DNA of 64,000 nucleotides from NCBI RefSeq assembly GCF_030815485.1, contig NZ_JAUSWV010000002.1, positions 5,456,001 to 5,520,000 on the forward strand. Reading direction: 5' to 3'. The first letter of the stretch is position 1. Each line of letters starts with the position of its first letter. The position numbers and the translations under genes were made by a program. This stretch comes from Streptomyces rishiriensis. Its GTDB lineage: Bacteria > Actinomycetota > Actinomycetes > Streptomycetales > Streptomycetaceae. Under the pieces are notes generated by a model. It was not told the origin of the DNA and ran no database searches. It saw only the letters and a program-made list of their open reading frames with translations. Below are positions 9,343-17,942 of this stretch, piece by piece.

Positions 9343-9769
9343 GTGGTGGATTGCAGGCGACGCGCGGGAGTGGGTGGGCACGATCAGGCCGGACGCATTC
9401 CCGCAGGTCAGAGGCTTGTGGTGGAGTTCCGCCTCACGTGTGGCCGTTCGGAAGGTCATGCGCCGGGCGATCCGACGCGCGGACAGGTCAGGAGGGGTCG
9501 CGCTCAGGGAGCCCGGCCCCTCCTGCGTACCCGTACTGCTACTGCCACTGCGTCGGTGCCGGCCGGTGAGTCACGCCGGGCCGGGGCCCGGGACCCGGGT
9601 GGGCAGTGCGGGCCGTCTCGCTCGTGGGTCGTCTGCGGGGCGGTCGGCGCGTGAGGTGACCGCGTCCGGTCGGGCGGTACGGCAATGGCGCGATCCTGAT
9701 GACCCGCCAGGCGGCTTTCGCGCCGTGATCGGGGTCGGCGCGATGGCGCTTTCCGGTCGTCCCGGGGCC
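9343..9769. other. Non-coding gap before the cluster
   Basis: About 430 bases without a convincing gene. It contains one strong hairpin at 9489-9525 with a 9-bp outer stem CAGGAGGGG/CCCCTCCTG and no T-run, which could act as a terminator. Open frames here have atypical composition for Streptomyces genes and no recognisable motif. Confidence 0.5.
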
Positions 9770-9824
9770 CGATAGGGCAGGGATAGCCGCTTCGGTTCGG
9801 GCGGATAGCGGGGGGCGCAAGAGT
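9770..9824 (+). promoter_or_regulatory. Candidate SARP-type operator: GATAG repeats phased at 11 bp
   Basis: GATAG occurs in direct orientation at 9771, 9782 and 9804, that is at 11- and 22-bp spacing. The two downstream copies are identical as GGATAGC. The position in between (9793) has a degenerate CGGTT. SARP activators bind heptameric direct repeats phased by 11 bp, with the last copy about 8 bp before the -10 box. Here a possible -10 (AAGAGT, 9819-9824) begins 10 bases after the last heptamer. The site lies 39 bases before the exporter gene, and a SARP gene is present at the far end of the cluster. Confidence 0.5.
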
Positions 9825-9862
9825 GTTTCTCGTCAAGCCACCCCCCACCGGATCGCGAGGAC

Positions 9863-10828
9863 ATGAAGATGACCGAAACCCAACTCCGCCCGGCGCCGGG
9901 GGAGGTGACGTCACCGGATGCCGCCGTGCTCAGCGCGGTCGTGAAGCGGTTCGCCAACGCCAAGGGCGAGGAGTTCACCGCCGTCGACGGGCTGGACCTG
10001 CGGATCCGGCGTGGCGAGGTCGTGGCGTTTCTCGGACCGAACGGCGCGGGCAAGACGACCACGATCGACATGCTCCTGGGCCTCACCCGGCCCGACTCGG
10101 GGCAGGTGGAGCTGTTCGGCGAGCCGGCGCAGCAGGCGGTGCGCGCCGGTCGCGTGGCGGCGGTCCTCCAGAGCGGCGGCCTGCTGCCCGACCTGACCGT
10201 CGAGGCCACCGTACGGATGCTGGGCTCACTGCACCCCGGCGCCGACCCGGAGACCGTGATGAGCAGGGCCGGCGTCACCAGGCTGCGGGACCGCCGGGTC
10301 GCCGAGTGCTCCGGAGGTGAGCAGCAGCGGCTGCGCTTCGCGCTCGCCCTGCTGTCGAACCCGGAGTTCCTGGTGCTGGACGAGCCGACCGCCGGGATGG
10401 ACGTGGCGGCCCGCCGCGAGTTCTGGGCCACCGTCCGCGAGGACGCCCGGCACGGCATGACGGTCCTGTTCGCCACGCACTACATGGAGGAGGCCGATCA
10501 GTTCGCCGACCGGGTCGTGATGGTCGACCGGGGGCGGGTCGTCGCCGACGGGTCCGCCTCCTCGGTCCGCGCCCGTATCAGCGGCCGTACGGTCTCCGCC
10601 CTGATCAGCCCGGCGGACGCCGCCGCGGTGGCAGGCTCCCCGTCCGTCCGCTCGGTCGTGGTCCGGGGCGAGCGCCACTACTTCGACTCCACCGACTCCG
10701 ACGCGCTGCTGCGGCTGCTCGTCACCCGGACCTCCGCCACCGAGATCGAGGTCGCCCCCCGAAGCCTCGAAGAGGCCTTCATGGCCATCACGCACGCCGG
10801 CCGCACCGGCCAGGAGGGCCCGCGATGA
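9863..10828 (+). CDS. ABC exporter ATP-binding subunit, DrrA-like
   Basis: This 321-residue nucleotide-binding subunit has Walker A GPNGAGKTTTIDML (about residue 58), signature CSGGEQQRLRFALALL, Walker B FLVLDEPTAGMD, and the H-loop LFATHYMEEAD. A C-terminal extension of the drug-exporter (DrrA/CcmA) type follows. It should power the ABC-2 permease encoded next, with which it overlaps by ATGA. An alternative start two codons downstream (ATG at 9869) has better spacing from the GCGAGGA ribosome-binding site. As the first gene of the cluster, and behind the phased repeats, it probably exports the cluster product or gives self-resistance. Confidence 0.9.
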   Translation: MKMTETQLRPAPGEVTSPDAAVLSAVVKRFANAKGEEFTAVDGLDLRIRRGEVVAFLGPNGAGKTTTIDMLLGLTRPDSGQVELFGEPAQQAVRAGRVAAVLQSGGLLPDLTVEATVRMLGSLHPGADPETVMSRAGVTRLRDRRVAECSGGEQQRLRFALALLSNPEFLVLDEPTAGMDVAARREFWATVREDARHGMTVLFATHYMEEADQFADRVVMVDRGRVVADGSASSVRARISGRTVSALISPADAAAVAGSPSVRSVVVRGERHYFDSTDSDALLRLLVTRTSATEIEVAPRSLEEAFMAITHAGRTGQEGPR

Positions 10829-11619
10829 CCACCGTGACCGCGCCGCCCGCCCGCCCCCGCGCCTCGTCGTTCAGCGGAGTCAACCCCACCTTCGTCCGCT
10901 ACGAGCTGGCCCGCCGCTTCAACCGTCAGACCACGATCTTCACCCTCCTCCTGCCGGCCGTCCTCTACCTCGCCCTGTTCCGTACCGCGCCCGCCCGCGG
11001 CACGCTGCCGCACGGCAACTTCGCCGCCTGGATGATGATCGGTCTCGCCGTGTACGGGGCCGCGATGGCCGCCACCAGTTCCGCGGCCACCATCTCGGTC
11101 GAGAAGTCGGCCGGCTGGATGCGCACCATCGCGCTGAGCCCGCTCGCCCCGCCCGGATACCTGCTCGTCAAGGTTCTGTGCTCGGTGGTCATGGCCGCGG
11201 TGCCGGTGGCCATCGTCGGAGTGCTGGGTCTTGTCACCGGTGCGCGCGCCGATGCCGAGGTGTGGGTGACGTCCCTGGTCGTCGCCTGGCTCGGGGCCGC
11301 GGTCTTCGCCGCGCTCGGCATCTCGCTGGGTCTGGCCCTCAAGCCCGACGTCGTGATGCACATGCCGGGGCTCACGATGACCGCGCTGGCCTTCCTCGGC
11401 AACCTGTTCATCCCGCTCAGCGGCACCATGCTCGAGATCTCCCGGTACACGCCGATGTACGGCGTCTCCACCCTCGCCCGCTACACCCTCACCGACGGCT
11501 ACAGCTTCAGCGGCGAGCACTCCGGCCTGGCGGGCGCCGTCCTCAACATCGTCGCCTGGTTCGCCGGATTCGGCTTCATGGCGGTCCGCCGGTTCGCGAA
11601 GAGCACCGGCCGCCAGTAG
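10825..11619 (+). CDS. ABC-2 type transporter permease
   Basis: This 264-residue membrane protein has six hydrophobic segments in the ABC-2 pattern: a cytoplasmic start ending FVRYELARRFNRQ, helix TIFTLLLPAVLYLALF, then a pair around GLAVYGAAMAATSSAATISVE. Long hydrophobic stretches follow, and the family's late motif appears as MTALAFLGNLFIPLSGTM with SRYTPMYGVSTLARYTL. Its ATG lies within the stop of the ATPase gene, so the two are translationally coupled and together make a two-component exporter. A 113-base gap separates it from the biosynthetic genes. Confidence 0.88.
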   Translation: MTTVTAPPARPRASSFSGVNPTFVRYELARRFNRQTTIFTLLLPAVLYLALFRTAPARGTLPHGNFAAWMMIGLAVYGAAMAATSSAATISVEKSAGWMRTIALSPLAPPGYLLVKVLCSVVMAAVPVAIVGVLGLVTGARADAEVWVTSLVVAWLGAAVFAALGISLGLALKPDVVMHMPGLTMTALAFLGNLFIPLSGTMLEISRYTPMYGVSTLARYTLTDGYSFSGEHSGLAGAVLNIVAWFAGFGFMAVRRFAKSTGRQ

Positions 11620-11732
11620 CTCACCTCGCCGAGCTCCCGCGCGACGTCACCTCACCGCATCCCGTCCGCTTCCCACCGCCCGCCGGCCAGAGCGCCGTGC
11701 GACGGGCTCAACACGAAAGGGGGAGAGAACAC

Positions 11733-12671
11733 ATGTTCGCAATCATGGCGCCGGGTCAGGGCTCCCAGACCCCTGGCATGATGGCCGGCTGGCTGCGCGA
11801 CCCGGTCCACGCCGAGCGCGTACGGGCCTGGTCCGAGGCCGCGGACTGCGACCTCGTCCACTTGGGCACCCGGGCCTCGGCCGCCGAGATCGCCCGCACC
11901 GAGCACACCCAGCCGCTGCTGGTCGCCCAGGGCCTGCTGGCCCACGAGGCACTGGCGGGGGCGGGCAGCGCGATCGCGGCCGGACACTCGGTCGGCGAAC
12001 TCACCGCCGCCGCCTACGCCGGAGTCCTCACGCCCGTCGACGCGGTACGGCTGGCCGCGGTCCGCGGCCGGGCGATGTCCGCGGCCTGCGCCGAGGCACC
12101 CACGTCGATGGCGGCCGTGGTCGGCGGCGACGAGGACCGGGTGCTGGAGCGGCTCGCCGAACTCGGCCTGCACGCGGCCACGTTCAACGGCCCCGGCCAG
12201 ATCGTGGCCGCCGGGCTCGCCGAGGACCTCCGGCGGCTGGCGGCGGCGCCCCCGCCGGAGTCGACCGTCAAACCCCTGCCGGTCGCGGGCGCCTTCCACA
12301 CCCCGTACATGGAGTCCGCGCGGCAGGCCTTCGCCGCCGCGGCCGCCGCGACCGACTTCGCTACGCCCCGCGGGTGCCTGCTCTCCAACGCCGACGGCGA
12401 GGTGGTCGCCGACCCCCAGGAGGTCCGTCGGCGCCTCGTCGACCAGGTGGTACGGCCGGTGCGCTGGGACCTGTGTCTGCACACCCTCGCCCGCCTGGCA
12501 CCCGGGCTGACGGTGTCCCTGCCGCCCGCCCGCACCCTCGCCAACATCCTCAAGCGCCGTCACGGCGAACTCGACGTCCTCCCCGTCAACACGGCCCGCG
12601 ACATCGGCAAGGCCCTCGTGCGCATCGGCGAGAGCGCCCGTAAGGAGGAACCCGCCCATGCTGGTGTCTGA
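11733..12671 (+). CDS. FabD-like (malonyl) acyltransferase
   Basis: This 312-residue acyltransferase begins MFAIMAPGQGSQTPGM. The nucleophile elbow is GHSVGE with Ser86, and the catalytic His is in GAFHTPYM (His189). An arginine at the malonyl-carboxylate position is visible in VRGRAM (Arg111), which favours malonyl-CoA as substrate. The C-terminus retains LANILKRR. The frame is open far upstream, but the GAAAGGGGGAGAG ribosome-binding site fixes the start at 11733. It should load malonyl onto the ACP encoded at 20872 for the iterative polyketide synthase. It overlaps the next gene by 14 bases. A role like VinK, moving a starter between carrier proteins, is the main alternative. Confidence 0.85.
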   Translation: MFAIMAPGQGSQTPGMMAGWLRDPVHAERVRAWSEAADCDLVHLGTRASAAEIARTEHTQPLLVAQGLLAHEALAGAGSAIAAGHSVGELTAAAYAGVLTPVDAVRLAAVRGRAMSAACAEAPTSMAAVVGGDEDRVLERLAELGLHAATFNGPGQIVAAGLAEDLRRLAAAPPPESTVKPLPVAGAFHTPYMESARQAFAAAAAATDFATPRGCLLSNADGEVVADPQEVRRRLVDQVVRPVRWDLCLHTLARLAPGLTVSLPPARTLANILKRRHGELDVLPVNTARDIGKALVRIGESARKEEPAHAGV

Positions 12672-14187
12672 CCTCTTCGAGCAAGCCCGCGCCGAGCGCC
12701 CCGACCACCTCGCGGTCGTCGACGGCGACGGCGGCCTCACCTACGCCGAGCTCGGCACGCACGTCGACCGCGCGGCCGGCTGGCTGCGGGCCCAGGGTGT
12801 CGCCCCGGGACAGCGGGTCGTCCACGCCGGCGGCAACGACCGCACCTTCCTCGCCCTCTTCCACGCCACCCTGCGGATCGGCGCCGTCTTCGTCCCGGTC
12901 CACCCCGACCTGACCGACCCGCAGATCGGCGGCATCGTCGAGGACTGCTCGGCCGCCCTGGCGATCTGCTCGCCCGGCGCGGGGGAGCGGGCCGGCCGGA
13001 CCGTCCCGGTCGAGCGGGCCCGGCAGGAGATCCGGGACGCTCCCGCCGACGGCTCCACCGCCCGGGTGCCGGACGACGGCGTGGCGATGCTGATCTACAC
13101 CTCGGGGACCACCGGCCGCCCGAAGGGCGTGGTCTGCCCGCACCGGCAGATGATCGCGGCCGTCGAGGCCGTGGGCGCCTGCCTCGGTTACACCGCCGAC
13201 GACGTGGTGCTGTGCCGGCTGCCGCTCTCCTTCGACTACGGCCTCTACCAGGCCCTGCTGTGCGCCCGCACCGGCGGCACCCTCGTCCTCGCCGAACGCG
13301 GCGGCGACCGGGGTCTGCTGCGGACGATCGAGGAGCACGGCGTGACCGTCGTCCCGCTCGTGCCCTCGCTGGCCCAGATACTGGCCCTGCTCCAGAGCAG
13401 ACTCCGGCGGCCCACCGGCGTGCGGCTGTTCACCAACACGGGCGCCCGGCCGGGCCGGGCCGTCATGGCCGAACTCCTCGACGTCTTCCCGGGGTCGGCG
13501 TTCGCCTCGATGTACGGCATGACCGAGTGCAAGCGCATCTCGATCCTCGACCCCGCCGAGTACGCCGCCCACCCGGACTCGGTCGGGTGGCCCATCCCCG
13601 GCGACCGCGTCCGGATCGTCGACGGTGACAAGCGGGAGCTCGGCCCCCGCGAGGTCGGCGAGATCGTCGTGGGCGGCGCCACCGTGATGGCCGGCTACTG
13701 GGGCGTCCCGCTGGAGGCGCAGAACCGCTACGTCCGCGGGGCCGACGGCGCGCTGGAGCTCCACACCGGCGACCAGGGCTACCTCGACGAGGACGGCCGG
13801 CTCTACTTCGTCGGCCGCGACGACGACATGATCAAGCGGCGCGGGATCCGCCTCGGGCTGACCGAGATCGAGGACGCCGCCGAGCGGATCCCCGGCGTGA
13901 TCTCGGCGGTGGCACTGCGGCCCGAGACCGAGGACGCCCCCCTGCGACTGGCCGTGCAGACCTCCCTCACGCCCGAAGAGGTCCGCGACCGGCTGCGGCT
14001 GCGCCTCGACCGGGCCCGGCTGCCCGACCGGATCGTCCCCATAGACGCCGTACCGCTGACCGCGAACGGCAAACCGGACCGCCGAGCCGCCGAGCTCCTG
14101 GTCGGCGCCGACGAACCCCGCCCCGCCGGACAGACGACACGACAGCCCATACAGACGAGGACCAGCCATGAACCAGTCGCAGTTTGA
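12658..14187 (+). CDS. AMP-dependent acyl/aminoacyl ligase (adenylation enzyme)
   Basis: This 509-residue ANL-superfamily enzyme activates a carboxylic acid as its adenylate and passes it to CoA or a carrier protein. Motifs in order are YTSGTTGRPKGVV (about residues 147-159), YGMTECKR, a GDQGYLDEDGRLYFVGRDDD stretch, then IKRRGIRLGLTEIE (hinge) and NGKPDRRAAE with the catalytic Lys. The immediately following carrier-protein gene overlaps it by 20 bases, which suggests a dedicated ligase-carrier pair. The substrate is not evident. An amino acid such as diaminopropionate, glutamate or a beta-amino acid would fit the surrounding genes; a fatty or aromatic starter cannot be excluded. Confidence 0.88.
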   Translation: MLVSDLFEQARAERPDHLAVVDGDGGLTYAELGTHVDRAAGWLRAQGVAPGQRVVHAGGNDRTFLALFHATLRIGAVFVPVHPDLTDPQIGGIVEDCSAALAICSPGAGERAGRTVPVERARQEIRDAPADGSTARVPDDGVAMLIYTSGTTGRPKGVVCPHRQMIAAVEAVGACLGYTADDVVLCRLPLSFDYGLYQALLCARTGGTLVLAERGGDRGLLRTIEEHGVTVVPLVPSLAQILALLQSRLRRPTGVRLFTNTGARPGRAVMAELLDVFPGSAFASMYGMTECKRISILDPAEYAAHPDSVGWPIPGDRVRIVDGDKRELGPREVGEIVVGGATVMAGYWGVPLEAQNRYVRGADGALELHTGDQGYLDEDGRLYFVGRDDDMIKRRGIRLGLTEIEDAAERIPGVISAVALRPETEDAPLRLAVQTSLTPEEVRDRLRLRLDRARLPDRIVPIDAVPLTANGKPDRRAAELLVGADEPRPAGQTTRQPIQTRTSHEPVAV

Positions 14188-14422
14188 CCAGCTCGTCGAG
14201 GAGATCTGCGCCGTCACGGTCACCGACCCGCAGACCCCGCTCGTGGACCTCGGCGTGGACTCCCTCCAGACCATCGCCCTGGTGATGGCCGTCGAGGAGC
14301 AGTACGGCATCGAGATCGACCCCGAGGCGCTCGCCGACCCGGCGCTCACCTCCTCGGCCGGTCTCCTGCGTTCCGTGCAGGACCAGTTGGCCGCCGAACT
14401 GCCGGCCAGAGCCGGGAGCTGA
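14168..14422 (+). CDS. Acyl/peptidyl carrier protein
   Basis: This is an 84-residue carrier protein with the phosphopantetheine motif DLGVDSLQ at Ser32, followed by the recognition helix ALVMAVEEQYGIEI. The gene begins inside the end of the ligase gene (20-base overlap), so the ligase most likely loads this carrier. It differs from the second carrier protein of the cluster (20872), which is longer and has LEMDSLDTLEI. Two carriers probably divide the work between a starter or amino-acid branch and the polyketide chain. A phosphopantetheinyl transferase for activation is encoded at 27171. Confidence 0.9.
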   Translation: MNQSQFDQLVEEICAVTVTDPQTPLVDLGVDSLQTIALVMAVEEQYGIEIDPEALADPALTSSAGLLRSVQDQLAAELPARAGS

Positions 14423-14427
14423 CCGCC

Positions 14428-15618
14428 ATGTGGACCGACACACGACCCGCGGTGGAGATGCCGCGACTGTTCGAGCGGGGCGGGGACCTGATCTCCTTCG
14501 CCGGGGGCCTGCCCGACCTGGACGTCCTGCCCATGGACGTCGTCTCCGCCCAGCTCTCCCGGCTCCTGCGGCTCGGCGGGAAGCTGGCCCTCCAGTACAC
14601 GACCCCGCATGTCGCGGCGGCCCTGGTGCCGGCGATCACCGACCTGATGGCCCGTGAGGGCGGGCGCACCACGGCCGGGAACCTGGTTCCCACCGGCGGC
14701 TCGCAGATGGGGCTGATGGCGGTGGCCCTCGGTCTCGCGTCCCCGGGCGAGACGGTCCTGTGCCAGACCCCCGCCTACCCGGGCGCCGCGGCCGCCTTCC
14801 GCACCGCGGGACTGCACCCGCACGCCGTGCCCGAGGACGCCGAAGGACTCGACCCGGAGGGACTGCGCGAGACGGTGCTCCGGCTGCGCGCCGACGGCCG
14901 CACCGCCCGCCTCCTGTACTGCAACCCGACCTTCCAGAACCCGACCGGCGCGACCCTCTCCGTCGCCCGCCGCGAGGAACTGCTCACCGTCGCCCGCGAG
15001 CTGGACCTGCTGATCGTCGAGGACAACCCCTACGGCCTGCTCGGCTTCGACGGGCGGACCACCGCCACCCTCCAGGGCCTCGACCCCGACCGGGTGATCT
15101 ACCTCGGCACCTTCTCCAAGGTGTTCGCACCGGGCCTGCGCTGCGGCTGGATCGCGGCGCCGGCGGAACTGGCGGCCACCCTGCGCCGTACGACCGAGAT
15201 CATGGCGCTGTCCCCGTCGGCGCTCGCCCAGGCCGCGCTCGCCGCGTTCCACACGCGGTCCGGCTGGACGGACCTGATCGACGCCTACCGGGCGAGCTAC
15301 CGGGAGCGGTCGGCGCTGATGGCCGACGCGCTGGAGGCCGAACTCGGCACCGACGGGCCCTGGTCGTGGCAGCGGCCGGACGGCGGCTTCTACATCTGGC
15401 TGCGGCACCGCGACGGCGTGGACACGAACACCTTCGCGGACGCGGCGGCCGAACACGGGGTCTCCTTCGTGCCCGGCTCCCACTTCGGCATCGGCGGAGA
15501 GAACGCCGACGCGCTCCGGCTGTGCTTCAGCCAGGTGCCGAAGAAGCGGATCGCCGAGGGGATCTCCCGGCTGGCGGTCGCGCTCGGTCACGGGGCGGCG
15601 GAAGGGGTGGCGGCATGA
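14428..15618 (+). CDS. PLP-dependent aminotransferase, class I/II
   Basis: This 396-residue fold-type I enzyme resembles the aminotransferase domain of MocR regulators and the 2-aminoadipate transaminase group, but has no DNA-binding domain. Motifs include SFAGGLPDLDVLP near the N-terminus and CNPTFQNPTGATLS. Also present are the VEDNPYGLL cofactor-contact loop and FSKVFAPGLRCGW, with Lys231 as the probable Schiff-base lysine. It should transfer an amino group between an amino acid (probably Glu) and a keto or aldehyde intermediate, supplying an amino acid or amine building block. Its stop overlaps the start of the LanB-like gene by ATGA. Confidence 0.85.
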   Translation: MWTDTRPAVEMPRLFERGGDLISFAGGLPDLDVLPMDVVSAQLSRLLRLGGKLALQYTTPHVAAALVPAITDLMAREGGRTTAGNLVPTGGSQMGLMAVALGLASPGETVLCQTPAYPGAAAAFRTAGLHPHAVPEDAEGLDPEGLRETVLRLRADGRTARLLYCNPTFQNPTGATLSVARREELLTVARELDLLIVEDNPYGLLGFDGRTTATLQGLDPDRVIYLGTFSKVFAPGLRCGWIAAPAELAATLRRTTEIMALSPSALAQAALAAFHTRSGWTDLIDAYRASYRERSALMADALEAELGTDGPWSWQRPDGGFYIWLRHRDGVDTNTFADAAAEHGVSFVPGSHFGIGGENADALRLCFSQVPKKRIAEGISRLAVALGHGAAEGVAA

Positions 15619-17942
15619 CCGGCACGCTCGAGGCGACCCGCACGCTCGACTGGACGGCCTTCGGACCGTCGTACCGGCTGGGCGACAGCGAGTGGCGGGT
15701 GTGGGGCGTCGGACTGCTCCGCAGCGCGGGCTTCCCGGTCTCCGGCCTGGGCCTGCTCGGCGGACCGCGCGCCGCCCGGGCGGCGGAGCTGCTGGCGACC
15801 GGCGGCCGGACGGACGGTCAGGAGGCCTTCAGCGCCGCCTACCGGGCCGACACCGACGCCGAGGCCGGGCGGCTGGCCCGGCTGGCCACCGACGACAAGG
15901 TGCGCACCGCCATCGCCTGGCAGAACCGCACCGTCTACCAGATCCTCGACTCCCTCGCCGCGCGCAGGGGCAAGGAGTCCAAGCGCCGGCAGCGGGAACG
16001 CACCCTGGCCATGTACTGGCTGCGGTACTGCGCCAAGGCCGACACCATCGGCTTCTTCGGCCCGGGGGCGTGGATCTCCGTCGGACAGGGGCAGCGCGCC
16101 GTCGATCTCGACCTCGGCCCGTCGCTGACCTCCCGGAGCCGCACCTTCCTCGAACGCTGGACGGTCGCCGCGCTGGCCGACTGGATGGCCGGGCAGCCGG
16201 GCGCCCGCTGGTGGTTCCCGCCGATGCTGCGGCCCGACGTGCACCTCGACGGCGACCGGCTCGTCCTGCAGGGCGGCCGTACCGTACGGCTGCGCGAGGA
16301 CGACGTCCGGGTGCTGCGCCTCGTGGACGGCGACCGCGGCGGCGAGGCCGTCGCCGAGGCGACCGGCTGGGACCCCGCGACGGCGCGGGAGCGGGTGGAG
16401 AAGATCCTGACCCGGCTGCTGCGGCAGCGGGTGCTGACCTGGGACGCCAACATCCCCGTGGACGTCCGCGCCGAGGAGGTGCTGCGCCGGAGGGTGGCGG
16501 GGATCGGCGACCCGGAGCTGTTCGTCCGCTTCGACGCGGTCCTCACCGGACTGGACCGGCTGCGCGACGGCATCGACCGGGCGTCGAGCGCCGAGGAGCT
16601 CGTGGCGGCGCTCGACCGGCTGGACGACTTCTTCGTCCGGACGACGGGACAGTCGGCCTCCCGCGAGGAGGGCAAGGCGTACGCCGGCCGCACGCTCTGC
16701 TACCAGGACTCCCTCCGGGACTGCCGGATGGACCTCGGGCGGGACTTCCTGGACGGGATCGCCCGTCCGCTGGCCCTGGTCGCGGACGCGGCGGACTGGT
16801 TCGGCAACCGGCTCGCCGAACTGGTGGAGGCGGAGGTCGCCGGGTTCGTCCGCACGGCCGCGGCCCGCCGCCGCGGGGACGTCACCCTGGCCGACGTGTG
16901 GACACAGGTGCTCGGGCTGTTCTGGGGCGACAGGGCCACCCCGGTGCGGACCGCGACCCGTGAACTCGCCGAGAAGTGGCGCGAGGTGCTGAACCTCGAA
17001 GGGGAACGGCGGGCCCCGGTACGCCTGTCGGTGTCCGACATCGAGGAGCGGGCCCGCGAGGTCTTCGCGACCGGCCCGGTGCGCTCAGCCCATCTCGCCG
17101 TGCACAGCCCCGACCTCCAGGTGGTGGCCCGGTCCGTCGACGCCTTCAACGCCGGCGACTACACCACCGTCCTCGGCGAACTGCACGCCTGTCTGGCCAC
17201 GCTCGACCTGCCGTTCCTCGACTGGACCACCGACGCCGGCTCGCTGCGGGACAAGGTGAACACGGCGATCGGCGCCCGGCGGCTGGTGCCGCTGCTGCCG
17301 GTCGAGTGGAAGCGCAACAGCGGCCGCATGGTGCCCGCCCCGATCGGCGCGGGCGACCGGCTGATCGGCTTCACCCGGGCCCCGTACGACGACCGCGCCC
17401 GCGTCGACCCGGCGGTGTCCGTCGGTCTGACGGAGAAGGACGGCACGGTCACCGCGACCACCCCCGACGGGGGTGTGTGGAGCATCGCCGAACTGCTCGC
17501 GGTGCCTGTCGCGATCATCGCCGCGGACGCCTTCAAGATCGGCCTGGACCGGCCGCACGCCCCGCGCGTGGCCCTCGACGACCTGGTCCTGTTCCGGGAG
17601 ACCTGGCGGCTGCCGGCCGCCGGAACGGACCTGCCCGACAAGGCCGAGCGGGAGCGCGACTACCTCGCCGTCCGCCGCTGGGTGGCCGAACACGCCCTTC
17701 CCGACCTGCTCTTCGTCAAGTTCCCCGAGGAGACCAAGCCGTCCCTGGTGGACTTCACCAGCCCGACGCTGGTGCTGTCCTTCGCCAACCTCGTCCGGGC
17801 CGCGCGCCGGCTCGACCCCGACGCCGTCATCACCCTCAGCGAGCCCCTGCCGGCTCCGGAGGACTCCTGGCTGCCGGACGCCGACGGCGAGCGCTTCGTC
17901 AGCGAACTGCGGCTCCAGATCAGCAGAAAGGTGCCGGAATGA
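15615..17942 (+). CDS. LanB-type lantibiotic dehydratase family protein (aminoacyl-tRNA dependent)
   Basis: This 775-residue protein matches the N-terminal, glutamylation-type half of LanB dehydratases. The hallmark Arg/Lys-rich segment followed by AKADTIGFFGPGAW corresponds to the STPFGFFG region of the family. YAGRTLCYQDSLRDC and the closing VKFPEETKPSLVDFTSPTLVL are further family marks. In LanB enzymes this fold transfers glutamate from glutamyl-tRNA to a peptide side chain. Stand-alone versions (PEARLs) add amino acids from tRNA to a peptide C-terminus. There is no separate elimination domain and I found no precursor-peptide gene nearby. The acceptor here may therefore be a carrier-bound or free amino acid; that is inference. 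It is coupled by ATGA overlaps to both neighbours. Confidence 0.75.
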   Translation: MTGTLEATRTLDWTAFGPSYRLGDSEWRVWGVGLLRSAGFPVSGLGLLGGPRAARAAELLATGGRTDGQEAFSAAYRADTDAEAGRLARLATDDKVRTAIAWQNRTVYQILDSLAARRGKESKRRQRERTLAMYWLRYCAKADTIGFFGPGAWISVGQGQRAVDLDLGPSLTSRSRTFLERWTVAALADWMAGQPGARWWFPPMLRPDVHLDGDRLVLQGGRTVRLREDDVRVLRLVDGDRGGEAVAEATGWDPATARERVEKILTRLLRQRVLTWDANIPVDVRAEEVLRRRVAGIGDPELFVRFDAVLTGLDRLRDGIDRASSAEELVAALDRLDDFFVRTTGQSASREEGKAYAGRTLCYQDSLRDCRMDLGRDFLDGIARPLALVADAADWFGNRLAELVEAEVAGFVRTAAARRRGDVTLADVWTQVLGLFWGDRATPVRTATRELAEKWREVLNLEGERRAPVRLSVSDIEERAREVFATGPVRSAHLAVHSPDLQVVARSVDAFNAGDYTTVLGELHACLATLDLPFLDWTTDAGSLRDKVNTAIGARRLVPLLPVEWKRNSGRMVPAPIGAGDRLIGFTRAPYDDRARVDPAVSVGLTEKDGTVTATTPDGGVWSIAELLAVPVAIIAADAFKIGLDRPHAPRVALDDLVLFRETWRLPAAGTDLPDKAERERDYLAVRRWVAEHALPDLLFVKFPEETKPSLVDFTSPTLVLSFANLVRAARRLDPDAVITLSEPLPAPEDSWLPDADGERFVSELRLQISRKVPE

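Noticed and set aside
12586..15591. 1001-codon minus-strand frame across the ligase, carrier and aminotransferase genes
   Set aside because: Antisense to three genes with complete motifs; no domain character of its own.
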